A stretch of DNA of 64,000 nucleotides from Sphingomonas sp. (GCF_017304635.1 NZ_JAFKMA010000003.1:191001-255000), one strand, 5' to 3'. Positions 34,108 through 43,996 are shown, counted from the stretch's first letter. The notes: generated by a model from the letters alone, not told the origin. Numbers and translations: made by a program.

Positions 34108-35286
34108 ATGCGCCGCATGGCACCCTGGATCGCGCTTTTCGCGCTGCCGCTGACGGCGGCTATGCCGGCCCCGACGATCGCGCCCGACCTCCTCGCGGCC
34201 GCCGCCGACGTGCAATGGGTTTCGTTCGAGCGCACCGCTGGTAACCAGATCCGTTTTCCGATCACGATCGATGGACGCCCAGCGACCGCGCTGCTCGACA
34301 CCGGTTTCAGCCAGTCCGCCATATCCCGCACCTGGGCGAAGAACGCGCACCTTCGCATCGACGACGGTGAGCGTGGGCTCGGCGTCGGCGGCAGCGTGGC
34401 GATCGGCCAGGTCGCGGGGCAAACACTGACGATTGGGGGACTCACCAAGAGCGGCGGACGGCTGGCTGTGATCGATCTGCCCGCCGCCGCGACCGGTGGC
34501 GACGGCGCGGTCGACGCGGTGATCGGTGCCGACATCGTGCGCCACTACGCCCTCGACATCGATTTCGCCAACCGCCGCTTCCGCCTGTTGCCGAGCGGGC
34601 AATTGCCGTTCGCCGGCGCTACCGCCCCACTAGAGATGCGCGGACCGCTCTACGCCAGCGAGCTTCGACTGGGTGCCATGCGCGTGCGTCCGGTCATTAT
34701 CGATACCGGCGACGGCTCGGCGCTCGCTCTGTCGGCGGAAGCGTGGCGTGCACTGGGGCCGGCGCGACCGGCCACCACCACGACCATCGCGTACAGCGTC
34801 GCCGGGCCAGTCCAGTCCGAACTCGCGGTGATGCCCGGCGTCACGATCGGCGACGCCGATGTCGGCGAGGCAGCGGCGTCGCTTGAGGGTGAGCGCGGTT
34901 TCCTCGCCCAGATTGGCGCGTCAGGGCGGATCGGGATCGGCGTGCTGCAACGGTTCCGCGTGCTGCTCGATCCCGGCGCCGGGCGAATGGTGCTGGCGCC
35001 GGCCGCGACCGGCGATGCCGCGCCCGCCCTGCGCTCGACCAGCGGGTTGCTCGTCGGCGTGGCGAGCGATCGGCTCCGCGTGCTCCACGTGATGCGCGGC
35101 GGGCCGGCCGCGGCGGGCGGTTGGCGCACGGGCGAGGAAATCTGCCGGATCGACGGCACCGCGATCACCTCGCGTTATCTCACCGACCCGATCGCGCGCT
35201 GGGCGATCGGCACGCCGGGCCGCGTCGTCCAGCTCGGCCTGTGCAACGGCCCGACCCGCGCGCTGACGTTGGCGCGTTTCTACTGA
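34108..35286 (+). CDS. Exported retropepsin-like aspartyl protease with PDZ domain
   Basis: A 392-residue protein with a signal peptide (MAPWIALFALPLTAAMPAP). Two retropepsin-like repeats follow: the first has the active-site motif ALLDTGFSQS (about residues 66-75), the second VIIDTGDGSALAL (about 200-212), so both catalytic Asp residues can come from one chain. A C-terminal PDZ module (LRVLHVMRGGPAAAGGWRTG then ICRIDGTAI) ends the protein. The layout matches periplasmic aspartyl proteases of sphingomonads; targets unknown. I use ATG 34108 since the GTG at 34102 only adds two residues and neither has a clear SD. It ends one base before a convergent small gene. Confidence 0.83.
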   Translation: MRRMAPWIALFALPLTAAMPAPTIAPDLLAAAADVQWVSFERTAGNQIRFPITIDGRPATALLDTGFSQSAISRTWAKNAHLRIDDGERGLGVGGSVAIGQVAGQTLTIGGLTKSGGRLAVIDLPAAATGGDGAVDAVIGADIVRHYALDIDFANRRFRLLPSGQLPFAGATAPLEMRGPLYASELRLGAMRVRPVIIDTGDGSALALSAEAWRALGPARPATTTTIAYSVAGPVQSELAVMPGVTIGDADVGEAAASLEGERGFLAQIGASGRIGIGVLQRFRVLLDPGAGRMVLAPAATGDAAPALRSTSGLLVGVASDRLRVLHVMRGGPAAAGGWRTGEEICRIDGTAITSRYLTDPIARWAIGTPGRVVQLGLCNGPTRALTLARFY

Positions 35287-35287
35287 C

Positions 35288-35479
35288 TCAGTGCAGCGCG
35301 AACGCCGCCGCGACGATCGTCGCGACCAGCGCCACCAATTGGACGGTGCGCCAGTCGAGCAGGCTCACCCGGTCCAGGTTCCGCCGCTTCTTCTGCCGCC
35401 AGTCGATCATGCCGGCGGCGATCGCCAGCACCGCCGCCGCCACGGCGACGCCGGCTGCGACCTGCTGATCGCTCGTCAC
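35288..35479 (-). CDS. Small two-helix membrane protein
   Basis: A 63-residue protein with hydrophobic segments at about 7-23 (VAAGVAVAAAVLAIAAG) and 46-62 (VQLVALVATIVAAAFAL) joined by a basic, Trp-containing cytoplasmic loop (RQKKRRNLDR). It starts at GTG 35479, one base beyond the phaR stop, with a weak AAGG next to it, so expression probably relies on phaR translation. The family is unknown to me. Confidence 0.55.
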   Translation of the reverse strand: MTSDQQVAAGVAVAAAVLAIAAGMIDWRQKKRRNLDRVSLLDWRTVQLVALVATIVAAAFALH

Positions 35480-35480
35480 C

Positions 35481-36029
35481 TTACTGGTCGAGCTTGTCGA
35501 TCTTCTCGCGCAGGCGGCTGAGTTCGGCCTTCAGCGCCGCGACCTCATCGTCCTTGCCCTCCGTGGCCGACGTTCCAGCGGGGGTACCCGGCTTGAACGC
35601 CTGAGTCGCCGCCTCGAACATCTGCATGTTGCGCTTGGCGATCTCCGCGAACGGCGAGTTGGCAAACGCGCCCTCGACCGCCGACTTGAACTGCTCGTGA
35701 TTGCGACGGAAGCTCGCCATCGACGCCTCCAGATACCCCGGCACCATCGCCTGCATCGAATCGCCGTACATCGCGATCAGCTGGCGCAGGAAATTCACCG
35801 GCAGCATCGTCTGCCCGCGGCTCTCCTCTTCCATGATGATCTGGGTCAGGACGTTGTGGGTAATGTCCTCGTCGGTCTTGGCGTCGACCACCTTGAAGTC
35901 GCGGCCGCTGCGAGTCATCGCCGCCAAGTGATCGAGCGTGATGTAGGACGAGCTCTCGGTATTGTAGAGCCGGCGGTTGGCGTATTTCTTGATGATGACC
36001 GTGCTATCGCCGGCGGCATGCTTCTTCAT
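35481..36029 (-). CDS. phaR: Polyhydroxyalkanoate synthesis repressor PhaR
   Basis: A 182-residue DNA-binding repressor that also binds PHA granules. The PHB/PHA accumulation regulator domain is plain at the N-terminus: [20 protein letters not shown] and [20 protein letters not shown] (about 10-55), followed by the second PhaR repeat ([18 protein letters not shown]) and a C-terminal coiled coil ([19 protein letters not shown]). PhaR represses phasin genes and itself, and leaves DNA when PHA is made. It is divergent from the acetyl-CoA acetyltransferase, and a TGC-rich palindrome lies in the gap. Confidence 0.93.
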   Translation of the reverse strand: MKKHAAGDSTVIIKKYANRRLYNTESSSYITLDHLAAMTRSGRDFKVVDAKTDEDITHNVLTQIIMEEESRGQTMLPVNFLRQLIAMYGDSMQAMVPGYLEASMASFRRNHEQFKSAVEGAFANSPFAEIAKRNMQMFEAATQAFKPGTPAGTSATEGKDDEVAALKAELSRLREKIDKLDQ

Positions 36030-36082
36030 CGATCGGACCTCGCGGAAGTTGGTACTAGCCTATCACCGATTCTTGATGCGCT

Positions 36083-36094
36083 GCAACATGTTGC
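36083..36094. promoter_or_regulatory. Candidate PhaR operator
   Basis: GCAACATGTTGC, a perfect 12-base palindrome inside a wider TGC/GCA-rich stretch (CGCTGCAACATGTTGCGC, with TGCAGCA shortly after), lies 54 bases before phaR and 126 before phaA. PhaR of Paracoccus binds TGC-rich palindromes, so autoregulation is likely (inference). Confidence 0.4.
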
Positions 36095-36219
36095 GCGGAA
36101 TGGGTGCAGCATCGCCAGCTATCCGTAACGGCAACGCCCTTGTGTGCAGTCGCGGCACTGGCGGTAGCGGCCTCGGGACGCTACAGCGCACGCGAATATT
36201 CTTATCGGAGCGACCTGCC

Positions 36220-37392
36220 ATGACCGACATCGTCATCACCGCCGCCAAGCGCACTCCCGTCGGCAGCTTCCTGGGATCGTTCGCGACCACCCCGGCGCAC
36301 GAACTCGGCCGGATCGCGATCGAGGCGGCGCTGGCGCAGGCGGGCGTGGCGGGCGCCGACGTGTCGGAAGTGATCCTCGGACAGGTACTGACTGCCGGCC
36401 AGGGCCAGAACCCCGCGCGCCAGGCGTCGATGGCGGCCGGCATCCCGAAGGAAGTCCCGGCCTGGGGCGTCAACCAGGTCTGCGGCAGCGGGCTGCGCGC
36501 GGTCGCGCTGGCGGCGCAGGCTGTCGCGACGGGCGATGCCAGCATCGTCGTCGCGGGCGGGCAGGAAAGCATGTCGCTGTCGATGCACGCGCAGAACCTG
36601 CGTGGCGGCACCAAGATGGGCGATCTCAGCCTGGTCGACACGATGATTAAGGACGGCCTGACCGACGTCTTCAACGGTTATCACATGGGCATCACCGCCG
36701 AGAATCTGGCCGAGCAGTATCAGGTCACGCGGGGCGAGCAGGACGAATTCTCGGTCCGCTCGCAGAACCTGGCGGAGGCAGCGCGCGCCGCCGGGCGGTT
36801 CAAGGACGAGATCGCCGCGGTGACGGTCAAGGGCCGCAAGGGCGACACGATCGTCGCCGACGACGAATATATCCGCGCGGGCGCGACGATCGACGGCGTG
36901 TCGGGCGTGCGCCCGGCGTTCAAGAAGGACGGGACGGTGACCGCCGCCAATGCGTCTGGCCTCAACGACGGCGCCGCCGCGCTGGTCGTGATGTCCGCCG
37001 ACGAGGCCAAGCGGCGCGGTGCGCCGGTGCTGGCGCGCATCGCCAGCTGGGCCTCGGCCGGGGTCGATCCGTCGATCATGGGCATCGGCCCCGTCCCCGC
37101 CAGCCGCCGCGCGCTGGAAAAGGCCGGCTGGACTATCGCCGACCTCGATCTGATCGAAGCCAACGAGGCGTTCGCCGCCCAGGCGCTGTCGGTCGGCAAG
37201 GAACTCGGCTGGGACGCCGACCGCGTCAATGTCAACGGCGGCGCGATCGCCATCGGCCACCCGATCGGCGCGAGCGGCGCACGCGTCTTGACTACTTTGC
37301 TCTACGAAATGCAGCGCCGCGACGCGAAGAAGGGCCTGGCGACGCTATGCATCGGCGGCGGCATGGGTATCGCGATGTGCGTGGAACGGTAG
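36220..37392 (+). CDS. phaA: Acetyl-CoA C-acetyltransferase (beta-ketothiolase)
   Basis: A 390-residue thiolase that condenses two acetyl-CoA to acetoacetyl-CoA, or runs in reverse. The nucleophile Cys is in [17 protein letters not shown] (about residue 89), the second active-site region is [19 protein letters not shown] with His about 348, and the C-terminal Cys is in [15 protein letters not shown] precedes the ATG at 36220. Placed back to back with phaR it is the first step of PHB synthesis by context; phaB (acetoacetyl-CoA reductase) is not in the window and phaC is at 47627-49372. Confidence 0.93.
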   Translation: MTDIVITAAKRTPVGSFLGSFATTPAHELGRIAIEAALAQAGVAGADVSEVILGQVLTAGQGQNPARQASMAAGIPKEVPAWGVNQVCGSGLRAVALAAQAVATGDASIVVAGGQESMSLSMHAQNLRGGTKMGDLSLVDTMIKDGLTDVFNGYHMGITAENLAEQYQVTRGEQDEFSVRSQNLAEAARAAGRFKDEIAAVTVKGRKGDTIVADDEYIRAGATIDGVSGVRPAFKKDGTVTAANASGLNDGAAALVVMSADEAKRRGAPVLARIASWASAGVDPSIMGIGPVPASRRALEKAGWTIADLDLIEANEAFAAQALSVGKELGWDADRVNVNGGAIAIGHPIGASGARVLTTLLYEMQRRDAKKGLATLCIGGGMGIAMCVER

Positions 37393-37398
37393 AATTCG

Positions 37399-37848
37399 CT
37401 ACCGCAGTGGTCGGACACGTATCGCTCTTTCTTTAGCGATATTCGCGAGATAGGCTCCTAATGCGCCTTTCGCGACATGCACTTTGTCGCCTTTTTTCGG
37501 CTCAAATCGGATGGCTTCGGTCGTCCGCCAGATCGACCCATCGGATAGCACCAACAACCACTGGCCCTCTCCGACTTCCGCGATATTCGCTGCGGTCGCA
37601 TCGATCGGCGTGAACTGCTGCCGCTCGTCGTGGGAGGCCAGAAAGGACTTGTCACGAACGCGGGCTACCTTCAACTCGTTAACCCGCGTATCGAAACAGA
37701 CGAGTCGTTGCGTAACATCGCTGATCGACTGGCACTCCACAAGCGCGTCCAGCATCTTGTCGGCTGATGACTGAGATTTCTTGGCTATTGCTGGCGTGGA
37801 AGCGCCGATCGCCAAAGCGGTAAGCATGAGCGTGCATCCAACGCGCAT
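37399..37848 (-). CDS. Exported hypothetical protein with paired cysteines
   Basis: A 149-residue protein with a signal peptide (VGCTLMLTALAIGASTPAIA), thus periplasmic. After it comes DALVECQSISDVTQRLVCFD, a C-x-(I)-x-(D)-x-RLxCFD pattern that recurs in exported proteins of sphingomonads and in some secretion-associated proteins, probably a disulfide-closed helical hairpin. A beta-rich C-terminal half with GEGQWLLVLSDGSIWRT follows. AGGGGGAACC precedes the ATG. Function unknown. It ends six bases from the convergent phaA. Confidence 0.6.
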   Translation of the reverse strand: MRVGCTLMLTALAIGASTPAIAKKSQSSADKMLDALVECQSISDVTQRLVCFDTRVNELKVARVRDKSFLASHDERQQFTPIDATAANIAEVGEGQWLLVLSDGSIWRTTEAIRFEPKKGDKVHVAKGALGAYLANIAKERAIRVRPLR

Positions 37849-38062
37849 TTCGGTTCCCCCTGCTGATTTTGCGAGCTTGCGCGCCAACGCCTACGCTCGC
37901 AAGTGTGACTGTTTTACAACAAGCTTATGAAACTTTTACGCAGGCGGGCCGCGGGGTTAACGGTTGCCTTGCCCATCGACCTTCGTGCCGCTTAAGCTCT
38001 GAGACAGGACTGATCGAGCCTGACTCGCGATAATTTGTCCGTAAACAGACAAGGGGGTTTCC

Positions 38063-41000
38063 ATGACAACCGCTTTTCGTCGTCGTCTCTTAGCGTCGAC
38101 TCTTTTCATCGGTATAAGCTCGTTCGCCGCTCCGGCGCTTGCTCAGACGACGGCGACCACGCCGCCGCCGGAAACGAATGACGCCGATATTTGTAAGGTA
38201 AATCCGACCGCCGCCAACTGCGACAGCTCGGGCGACGTCGTCGTCACCGGTTCGCGTATTGCGTCGCCGACGCTCACCTCGCCTTCACCGCTGCAGGTGA
38301 TCGACGCGCGCGATATCCAAGACAAGGGTGCGCTCAACGTTCAGGCTGTTCTGCAGGAAAACCCGGCGGTCTCTGCCGCTCCGACCTTCAGCCGTACCAA
38401 CTCGAACTTCCTGACGTCGAGCGGCGGCGTCGCCTCGATCGACCTTCGCAATCTCGGCACCTCGCGTACGCTGGTTCTTATCAACGGCCATCGTACGGTC
38501 GCAGGCGTTCCCGGCACGAATATCGTCGACCTCAACACCATTCCGAGTGAATTCGTCGAGCGCATCGAAGTCCTGACGGGTGGCGCGTCGTCGGTCTACG
38601 GTTCGGACGCGATCGCCGGCGTCGTCAACTTCATCTACAAGAAGAACTTCAGCGGCCTGCAGCTCACTTCGCAGAGCGGGATCACGCAGGAAGGCGATGG
38701 TGCCAACTATCAGGTCGGCGCGATGATGGGCGCCAACTTCGACGACAATCGCGGCAATGTCATGATTTACGCCGGTGCCACGCGTGAAAAAGGCGTGTAC
38801 TCCGCCGGCCGTGACCGCACCGCGGTCGACCAGAACGCCTGCTATCAGATCGCCGATGCTTCGGGTGGCTGCGGCAACTCGATCGGCACGAACGGCGATT
38901 ACTCTCGCCTGTTCCAGGCATATCGTCCGTTTCTGTCGAGCTTCGTGCCCGGCGGCACGATCACGTTCGGCTCGCTGTCGCGCATCGTCGGCCCGAACGG
39001 CACGCTGATCGTTCCCAACACGAACGGCCTGGTTCACAACAGCGATGGCGTGCCGTCGACGGTCCGAGCTTGCACGACGACCGATCCCTGCCATCCTTCG
39101 CTCGGTGCCGCGACCGGCTTCAATCGCAGTGCGTTCCGCACCATCGCCGTTCCAGTCGAGCGCTACCTCCTGGCGTTGCGCGGCAATTACGCCGTCAGTG
39201 ACAACATCAACGCCACGATCGAAGGCAACTTCGCGCGTACCCAGGTTACCACGCTGATTGAGCCGTTCCCGTTCCAGACCTCGGGCGTCAACGGCATTGC
39301 ACCGAACGCGTGTATTTCGGGTGTGGCGGCAAAGACTTGTAGCGGGTTCATTCCGATCGAGACTCGTCTTGCCGACGGCACGATCGTTCGTAATCCGTAC
39401 GTGCCTGACTTCATCTACAATAATGCGACCGATCGGACGGGCGACGGCCTGAAGGATATTTCGTTCACACGTCGTCTGGCGGACTTCGGACCTCGTACGT
39501 ACACGGCGCGCCGCCAGACCTTCCGCGCGCTTGCGGGCCTCGATGGCAAGGTGTTCGGCAACTTCAAGTGGGATGCCTATTACACCTACGGGCAAACCAC
39601 GGAGTCGCAGGTCGGTTCCGGTCAGGTCAACCTGCCAAGCTTCCTCAACGCCTTGGAAGTCATTCCGAGCGGCAATGGCCCAATCTGCGCCAGCGCCACG
39701 GCTCGCGCACAAGGCTGCGCTCCTGCCAACATCTTCGGTGGCCCGGGTTCGATCAGCGCCGCCGCGGTGAACTACATCCAAGCCGGTCAGACGCGTAACA
39801 CCAATATCGAGCAGATCGATACTGGTGCCAACCTGTCGGGTGACCTGTTCCACTTGCCGGCGGGCCCGGTCGGTGTCGCGCTCGGTGTCGAGTATCGCAA
39901 GGAGACGAGCAGCGCCGTCAACGACGCGCTGACCGTTGCGGGGCTTAACGGCGGCAATGCGATCGCGAACACGTTCGGCACGTTCAACGTGAAGGAAGCC
40001 TATGGCGAAATCCGTGTTCCGCTGATCTCGGACAAGCCGTTCTTTCATGCGCTGGAAGTCAGCGCCGCCGGTCGCGTTTCGGATTATTCGCTGAGTGCCG
40101 TCGGCACGGTGTATAGCTGGAACGCTGGTGTCGTCTTCGCCCCGGTCAAGGACATCCGGTTCCGGGCGGTTCTCGCCCATGCGACCCGCGCGCCGAATAT
40201 CGGCGAGTTGTTCGCTGGCCGTAGCCAGACCTTCCCCACCGGTCTGAGCGACCCTTGTAACGGCGTTACCGCAACGTCGACGACTGCTACTTCGGCACGG
40301 TGCCGTCAGGATGCTGGCGTTCTTGCGAACATTGCAGCCAACGGCGGGACGTTCACGCTGAACCAGTCCGACATCCAGGGCATTTCTGGCTTCAACTCGG
40401 GCAATCCGAACCTCGAAGCAGAAACTGGCCGGACGTTCACGGTTGGTACGGTCATCAATCCGACGTCGATCCACGCCTTGCGCAACTTCGTGCTGACGGT
40501 GGATTATTTCAATATCCGGATCAGCCACCTGATCTCGTCGTACGATCGTCAGGGCATTCTCAACTCCTGCTACGGTGCCGCCGGTAGCACGCAAGACGAA
40601 TCGTTCTGTGCGCTGGTCGTTCGCCGTGCCGGACAAGAAGGCCCGAACAGCCCGGGTTCGTTGCAGTTCATCAACACGATCAACGGCAACTTCGGTGATT
40701 ACCAAACCAAGGGTATCGACGCGACACTCAGCTATCGCACGGCAGTGCTGGGCGGTACGGCGAGCGGCAAGATCGCGTACACCCACGTGTTCAGCCTGAA
40801 AGATCCGAGCACACCGGGTGCTACGGATTCGGCGGGTGACGAAGGCGCACCGCGTGACCGTGCCAGCGGCACGATCAGCTTCAGCACTCGGGATTTCACG
40901 ATCACGGGTCGGGGTAACTATATTGGCCGGTCCAATCTGCCGGCATCGTTCACCACCGGGGTGTTTGGCGAGGATCATGGCGCTGCTGCGTTCAAGATCC

Positions 41001-41206
41001 CCGCTTACTTCACTGCCGACCTTCAGGTGCGGTTCACGCCTTCGGATCATTACGAGATGTTTGTGGGCGTCAACAACCTGACAAATGCGGCAACCCCGCT
41101 CCTCATCAGCGGCATCCCAGGCGACAGCACGGGCACTGAGACCGACGCGGGTACGTATGACCCGATCGGTCGCCGCTTCTATGCGGGCGTGAAGCTGAAG
41201 TTCTGA
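38063..41206 (+). CDS. TonB-dependent receptor, cysteine-pair-rich
   Basis: A 1047-residue outer-membrane receptor. A signal peptide (ending AAPALAQ) is followed by the plug (VVVTGSRI, then the stretch SLRTLVLINGHRTVAG-like around residue 140 and FVERIEVLTGGASSVYGSDA) and a long beta-barrel ending GRRFYAGVKLKF with the terminal Phe needed for BAM recognition. It is long for the family and matches the large sphingomonad/xanthomonad clade. At least seven closely spaced Cys pairs lie in extracellular-loop positions. Codons with T at third position (CGT, GGT) are more common than in neighbours, suggesting strong expression. AAGGGGG precedes the ATG. No transporter partner or substrate clue is adjacent. 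Confidence 0.92.
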   Translation: MTTAFRRRLLASTLFIGISSFAAPALAQTTATTPPPETNDADICKVNPTAANCDSSGDVVVTGSRIASPTLTSPSPLQVIDARDIQDKGALNVQAVLQENPAVSAAPTFSRTNSNFLTSSGGVASIDLRNLGTSRTLVLINGHRTVAGVPGTNIVDLNTIPSEFVERIEVLTGGASSVYGSDAIAGVVNFIYKKNFSGLQLTSQSGITQEGDGANYQVGAMMGANFDDNRGNVMIYAGATREKGVYSAGRDRTAVDQNACYQIADASGGCGNSIGTNGDYSRLFQAYRPFLSSFVPGGTITFGSLSRIVGPNGTLIVPNTNGLVHNSDGVPSTVRACTTTDPCHPSLGAATGFNRSAFRTIAVPVERYLLALRGNYAVSDNINATIEGNFARTQVTTLIEPFPFQTSGVNGIAPNACISGVAAKTCSGFIPIETRLADGTIVRNPYVPDFIYNNATDRTGDGLKDISFTRRLADFGPRTYTARRQTFRALAGLDGKVFGNFKWDAYYTYGQTTESQVGSGQVNLPSFLNALEVIPSGNGPICASATARAQGCAPANIFGGPGSISAAAVNYIQAGQTRNTNIEQIDTGANLSGDLFHLPAGPVGVALGVEYRKETSSAVNDALTVAGLNGGNAIANTFGTFNVKEAYGEIRVPLISDKPFFHALEVSAAGRVSDYSLSAVGTVYSWNAGVVFAPVKDIRFRAVLAHATRAPNIGELFAGRSQTFPTGLSDPCNGVTATSTTATSARCRQDAGVLANIAANGGTFTLNQSDIQGISGFNSGNPNLEAETGRTFTVGTVINPTSIHALRNFVLTVDYFNIRISHLISSYDRQGILNSCYGAAGSTQDESFCALVVRRAGQEGPNSPGSLQFINTINGNFGDYQTKGIDATLSYRTAVLGGTASGKIAYTHVFSLKDPSTPGATDSAGDEGAPRDRASGTISFSTRDFTITGRGNYIGRSNLPASFTTGVFGEDHGAAAFKIPAYFTADLQVRFTPSDHYEMFVGVNNLTNAATPLLISGIPGDSTGTETDAGTYDPIGRRFYAGVKLKF

Positions 41207-41225
41207 TAATCTGAAGACACTGGAC

Positions 41226-41258
41226 AAGGGTGGTTGCCATTGGCAGCCACCCTTTTTT
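41226..41258 (+). terminator. Strong rho-independent terminator
   Basis: GGGTGGTTGCC and GGCAGCCACCC form an 11-bp stem with one G-U pair and an ATT loop, followed by six T residues (41253-41258). It lies 20 bases after the TonB receptor and its T-run overlaps the stop codon of the convergent alr gene. Confidence 0.92.
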
Positions 41259-42279
41259 ATGCCTGCTCGAACCGTCCGCTCAAACCCGTCAGAAGCTCGT
41301 ATTGCGACATGCCTGATTGCGCGGCGGCTAGCGGCAGCGCAAAGTCCAGGTCGAGCCAGTCACCTTCCGCCACGTCGTGGCCGGTGACGTCGATCGCAAT
41401 CAGGTCCATTGACACGCGGCCGATGACGGGGAGTTCGGCGCCGTCGAACAAGGCGTGGCCGCGGTTGGAGAAGCCGCGGAAATAGCCGTCGGCATAGCCG
41501 TAGTTGACGATCGCGACGTCGGTGTCGGCGGGCGCGGTCCAGGTCGCGTTATAACCGACCGTTTGCCCCGCGGGCACGCTCCGGCGCTGGAGGACTTGCG
41601 CCTGGGGGAAGGCGACCTGGCGGATCATGCCGGCAAGCTCACCACGCGGTACGCCGCCGTACAGCGCGAGCCCGGGACGCGTCAGGTCGAAGGCATAATC
41701 GGGGCCGAGCGCGATCGCCGCGGAATTGGCGAGGCTGCGGCGCTGCGCTGGTACGCGCGGCGCCAGCTCGCCGAACCGGCGCAACTGCACGCCGTTCATC
41801 GCGCTGTCCTCATCGGCGCAGGCGAGGTGGCTCATCACCACGTCGACCGCGAGGCCGTCGAGCGCACCCGCCGCCAGATCGCCCTCGCCCAGGCCCAGCC
41901 GGTTCATGCCAGTGTCGAGCATGACGTGGCATGCACCGCCGCCGCTGTCCCGCCAGCGCGCCGCCTGTGCCGTGGTGTTGAGCACCGGGGTCGCGATGCC
42001 GGACCGCGCCAGCGCCATGTCCTCCGCCCGCACGCCGTGGAGCACCGACAGCGCCGGCAAGCCAAGGTCGGCCAGCGCCGCCGCTTCCGCCCAGGTCGCG
42101 ACGAAGAACTCGCGGCACCCAGCCGCCATCAGCGTCGTCGCGACCCAGCGCGCGCCGAGGCCGTAGCCATCGGCCTTGATCGCCGCGCCGCACGTCGCGA
42201 GCCCGCTCAGCCGCGCCAGCGCGCGCCAGTTGGCGACCAGGGCATCGGCGTCGCGGCGGAGGCGCAAGGGAGCGGACAT
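41257..42279 (-). CDS. alr: Alanine racemase
   Basis: A 340-residue PLP enzyme making D-alanine for peptidoglycan. The PLP lysine is Lys35 in AAIKADGYGLGA, the other catalytic base Tyr is in VGYNATW, and MLDTGMNRLG and the barrel motif LTRPGLALYGG are present. The C-terminal domain IGRVSMDLIAIDVT completes it. Length is normal to slightly short. Its stop TAA falls within the T-run of the TonB-receptor terminator. It lies 95 bases after the symporter on the same strand. Confidence 0.93.
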   Translation of the reverse strand: MSAPLRLRRDADALVANWRALARLSGLATCGAAIKADGYGLGARWVATTLMAAGCREFFVATWAEAAALADLGLPALSVLHGVRAEDMALARSGIATPVLNTTAQAARWRDSGGGACHVMLDTGMNRLGLGEGDLAAGALDGLAVDVVMSHLACADEDSAMNGVQLRRFGELAPRVPAQRRSLANSAAIALGPDYAFDLTRPGLALYGGVPRGELAGMIRQVAFPQAQVLQRRSVPAGQTVGYNATWTAPADTDVAIVNYGYADGYFRGFSNRGHALFDGAELPVIGRVSMDLIAIDVTGHDVAEGDWLDLDFALPLAAAQSGMSQYELLTGLSGRFEQA

Positions 42280-42373
42280 CGGGTCAGCCCCTAGGTCGGG
42301 ATGCCGATCGTGTCGTGGCTTTTCTCGCGCCCGCCGGGCTGCGGGCGGGCCTCCCTTCGCGAGCAGACGCCCG

Positions 42374-43996
42374 TCAGGTCTCGTCCGCGGGCACGACCCG
42401 CGGCGGCGCGGCGGCGCCCTCCAGCCCCCACAATGTCACCACCAGCGCGACCGCCACCACGATCCACGTATACCACAGCCCGGCATAGGGATGCCCGGTC
42501 TTGGCGACGATCAACTGGCTGATGAGCGGTAGGAAACCGCCGAAATAGCCGGTGCCGATGTGATAGGGGATCGACATCGAACTGTAGCGGATGCGTGGCG
42601 GAAACATCTCCGCCAGCAACGCCGCCACCGGCCCGTACGTGGCACCTGCCAGCGCGCTCATCACCAGCATCGCGGCCAGGATGATAATGACCCCGAACGG
42701 CGTCGGGCGCACTTTGTCGAGGCGATAGCCGTTCGCCGCCAATGCCGCGTCGAGCCCCTTGGGACTGGTGTCGGTCACCGCGTCGCCGCCGATCGAGACC
42801 GCGACCACGGGCGTCGTCTCCTTCGTATAGGCGATGCCCTTCTTCGAGAAATAATCGAGCAGTTGCGCGCATTTGTCCTTCTGCTGCTGCGACAGGACCA
42901 TCGTCGTCAGGTCGTACTGGCAGGTCGGGCCGCTGACGACGACGGGCGCGCGCATGTTGGCGTGGGTCAGCGCCGGGTTGGCGGCGCTGCCCATCACCCA
43001 GAAGATCGGGAACAGCAGCGCCAGCGTCGCGGCATAGCCGATCACGATCGGCGCCTTCCGCCCGACCGCGTCGGACAGCCGTCCGAACAGGATGAACCAG
43101 AACAGCCCCATCAGCCCGCCGGCGCCGACGATCAGCTGCGCCGTCGTCTCCTCGACGCGCATCGTCGTGGTCAGGAAGGTCAGCGTCGAGAACAGGGCCG
43201 TGTACCAGATGACCGTCAGCCCCGCCGCGATCCCGAACAGCGCCACGAACAAGCGCTTGAGATTGCCCGGATAGGTGAAGCTCGCCTTGATCGGGTTCTT
43301 CACCGTCTCGCCGGCTTCCTTCATCGCCTTGAACACCGGGCTTTCGCTGAGTTTCAGCCGCATCCACAGTGACACGCCGAGCAGCACCAGCGAGAACACG
43401 AACGGGAAACGCCATGCCCAGGCGGCCCACGCCGCCTCGCTCACGACCAGCTTGGTCAGCAGGACGATGACCAGGCTGAGGATGAACCCGCCCGCCACGC
43501 ATGCCTGGATGAAGCTGGTGTAGAACCCCGCCTTGCCCGGCGGCGAATGTTCCGCGACGTAGATCGCCGCGCCGCCATATTCGCCGCCCAGCGCCAGCCC
43601 CTGCAGGATACGCAGGAAAATGACGATGCCCGGCGCCCACAAGCCGATCTGCGCGGCGGGCGGGATCAGCCCGACCCCGGCGGTGGCGATGCCCATCAGC
43701 GTGATCGTGACGAGGAAGGTGTATTTGCGCCCGAGCCGGTCGCCGAGGAACCCGAACAACGCCGCGCCGAACGGGCGGAAGCCGAACCCGACCGCGAATC
43801 CGGCCCAAACCAGCACCATCCGCACGGTCTCGTTGTCGGACGGGACGAAGGTCTTGCCGATGATCGACGCCAGCGTGCCGTAGATGAAGAAATCGTACCA
43901 TTCGAACAGGGTACCGAGCGACGAGGCGGTGATGACCAGCCGGATGTCGGCCGGACTCGGGTCCGGTCGCAAGTCCTCCGCTACGATCGTCGCCAT
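42374..43996 (-). CDS. MHS-family MFS metabolite:proton symporter
   Basis: A 540-residue major-facilitator protein of the metabolite:H+ symporter group (ShiA/ProP/KgtP-like). It has about twelve helices; TM1 is followed by LFEWYDFFIYG, and the loop GDRLGRKYTF between TM2 and TM3 and ILQGLALGGEYGGAAIYVAEH in TM4-5 are diagnostic. An inserted extracytoplasmic loop of about 80 residues with paired Cys (GPTCQYDL and KDKCAQLL) splits the C-terminal half between TM7-8 region and TM9, unusual for ProP. The ATG at 43996 follows GGGGAGCAGG. Probably imports an organic acid or osmolyte; substrate unknown. Confidence 0.88.
   Translation of the reverse strand: MATIVAEDLRPDPSPADIRLVITASSLGTLFEWYDFFIYGTLASIIGKTFVPSDNETVRMVLVWAGFAVGFGFRPFGAALFGFLGDRLGRKYTFLVTITLMGIATAGVGLIPPAAQIGLWAPGIVIFLRILQGLALGGEYGGAAIYVAEHSPPGKAGFYTSFIQACVAGGFILSLVIVLLTKLVVSEAAWAAWAWRFPFVFSLVLLGVSLWMRLKLSESPVFKAMKEAGETVKNPIKASFTYPGNLKRLFVALFGIAAGLTVIWYTALFSTLTFLTTTMRVEETTAQLIVGAGGLMGLFWFILFGRLSDAVGRKAPIVIGYAATLALLFPIFWVMGSAANPALTHANMRAPVVVSGPTCQYDLTTMVLSQQQKDKCAQLLDYFSKKGIAYTKETTPVVAVSIGGDAVTDTSPKGLDAALAANGYRLDKVRPTPFGVIIILAAMLVMSALAGATYGPVAALLAEMFPPRIRYSSMSIPYHIGTGYFGGFLPLISQLIVAKTGHPYAGLWYTWIVVAVALVVTLWGLEGAAAPPRVVPADET

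Noticed and set aside
38285-41227. A 980-codon open frame antisense to the TonB receptor
   Set aside because: It mirrors the receptor codons, has no ribosome site and no recognisable domains; long antisense frames are expected in high-GC DNA.
42280-42373. GC-rich inverted sequence between the symporter and alr as a terminator
   Set aside because: The stem is short and no U-run follows on the minus strand; support is too weak.
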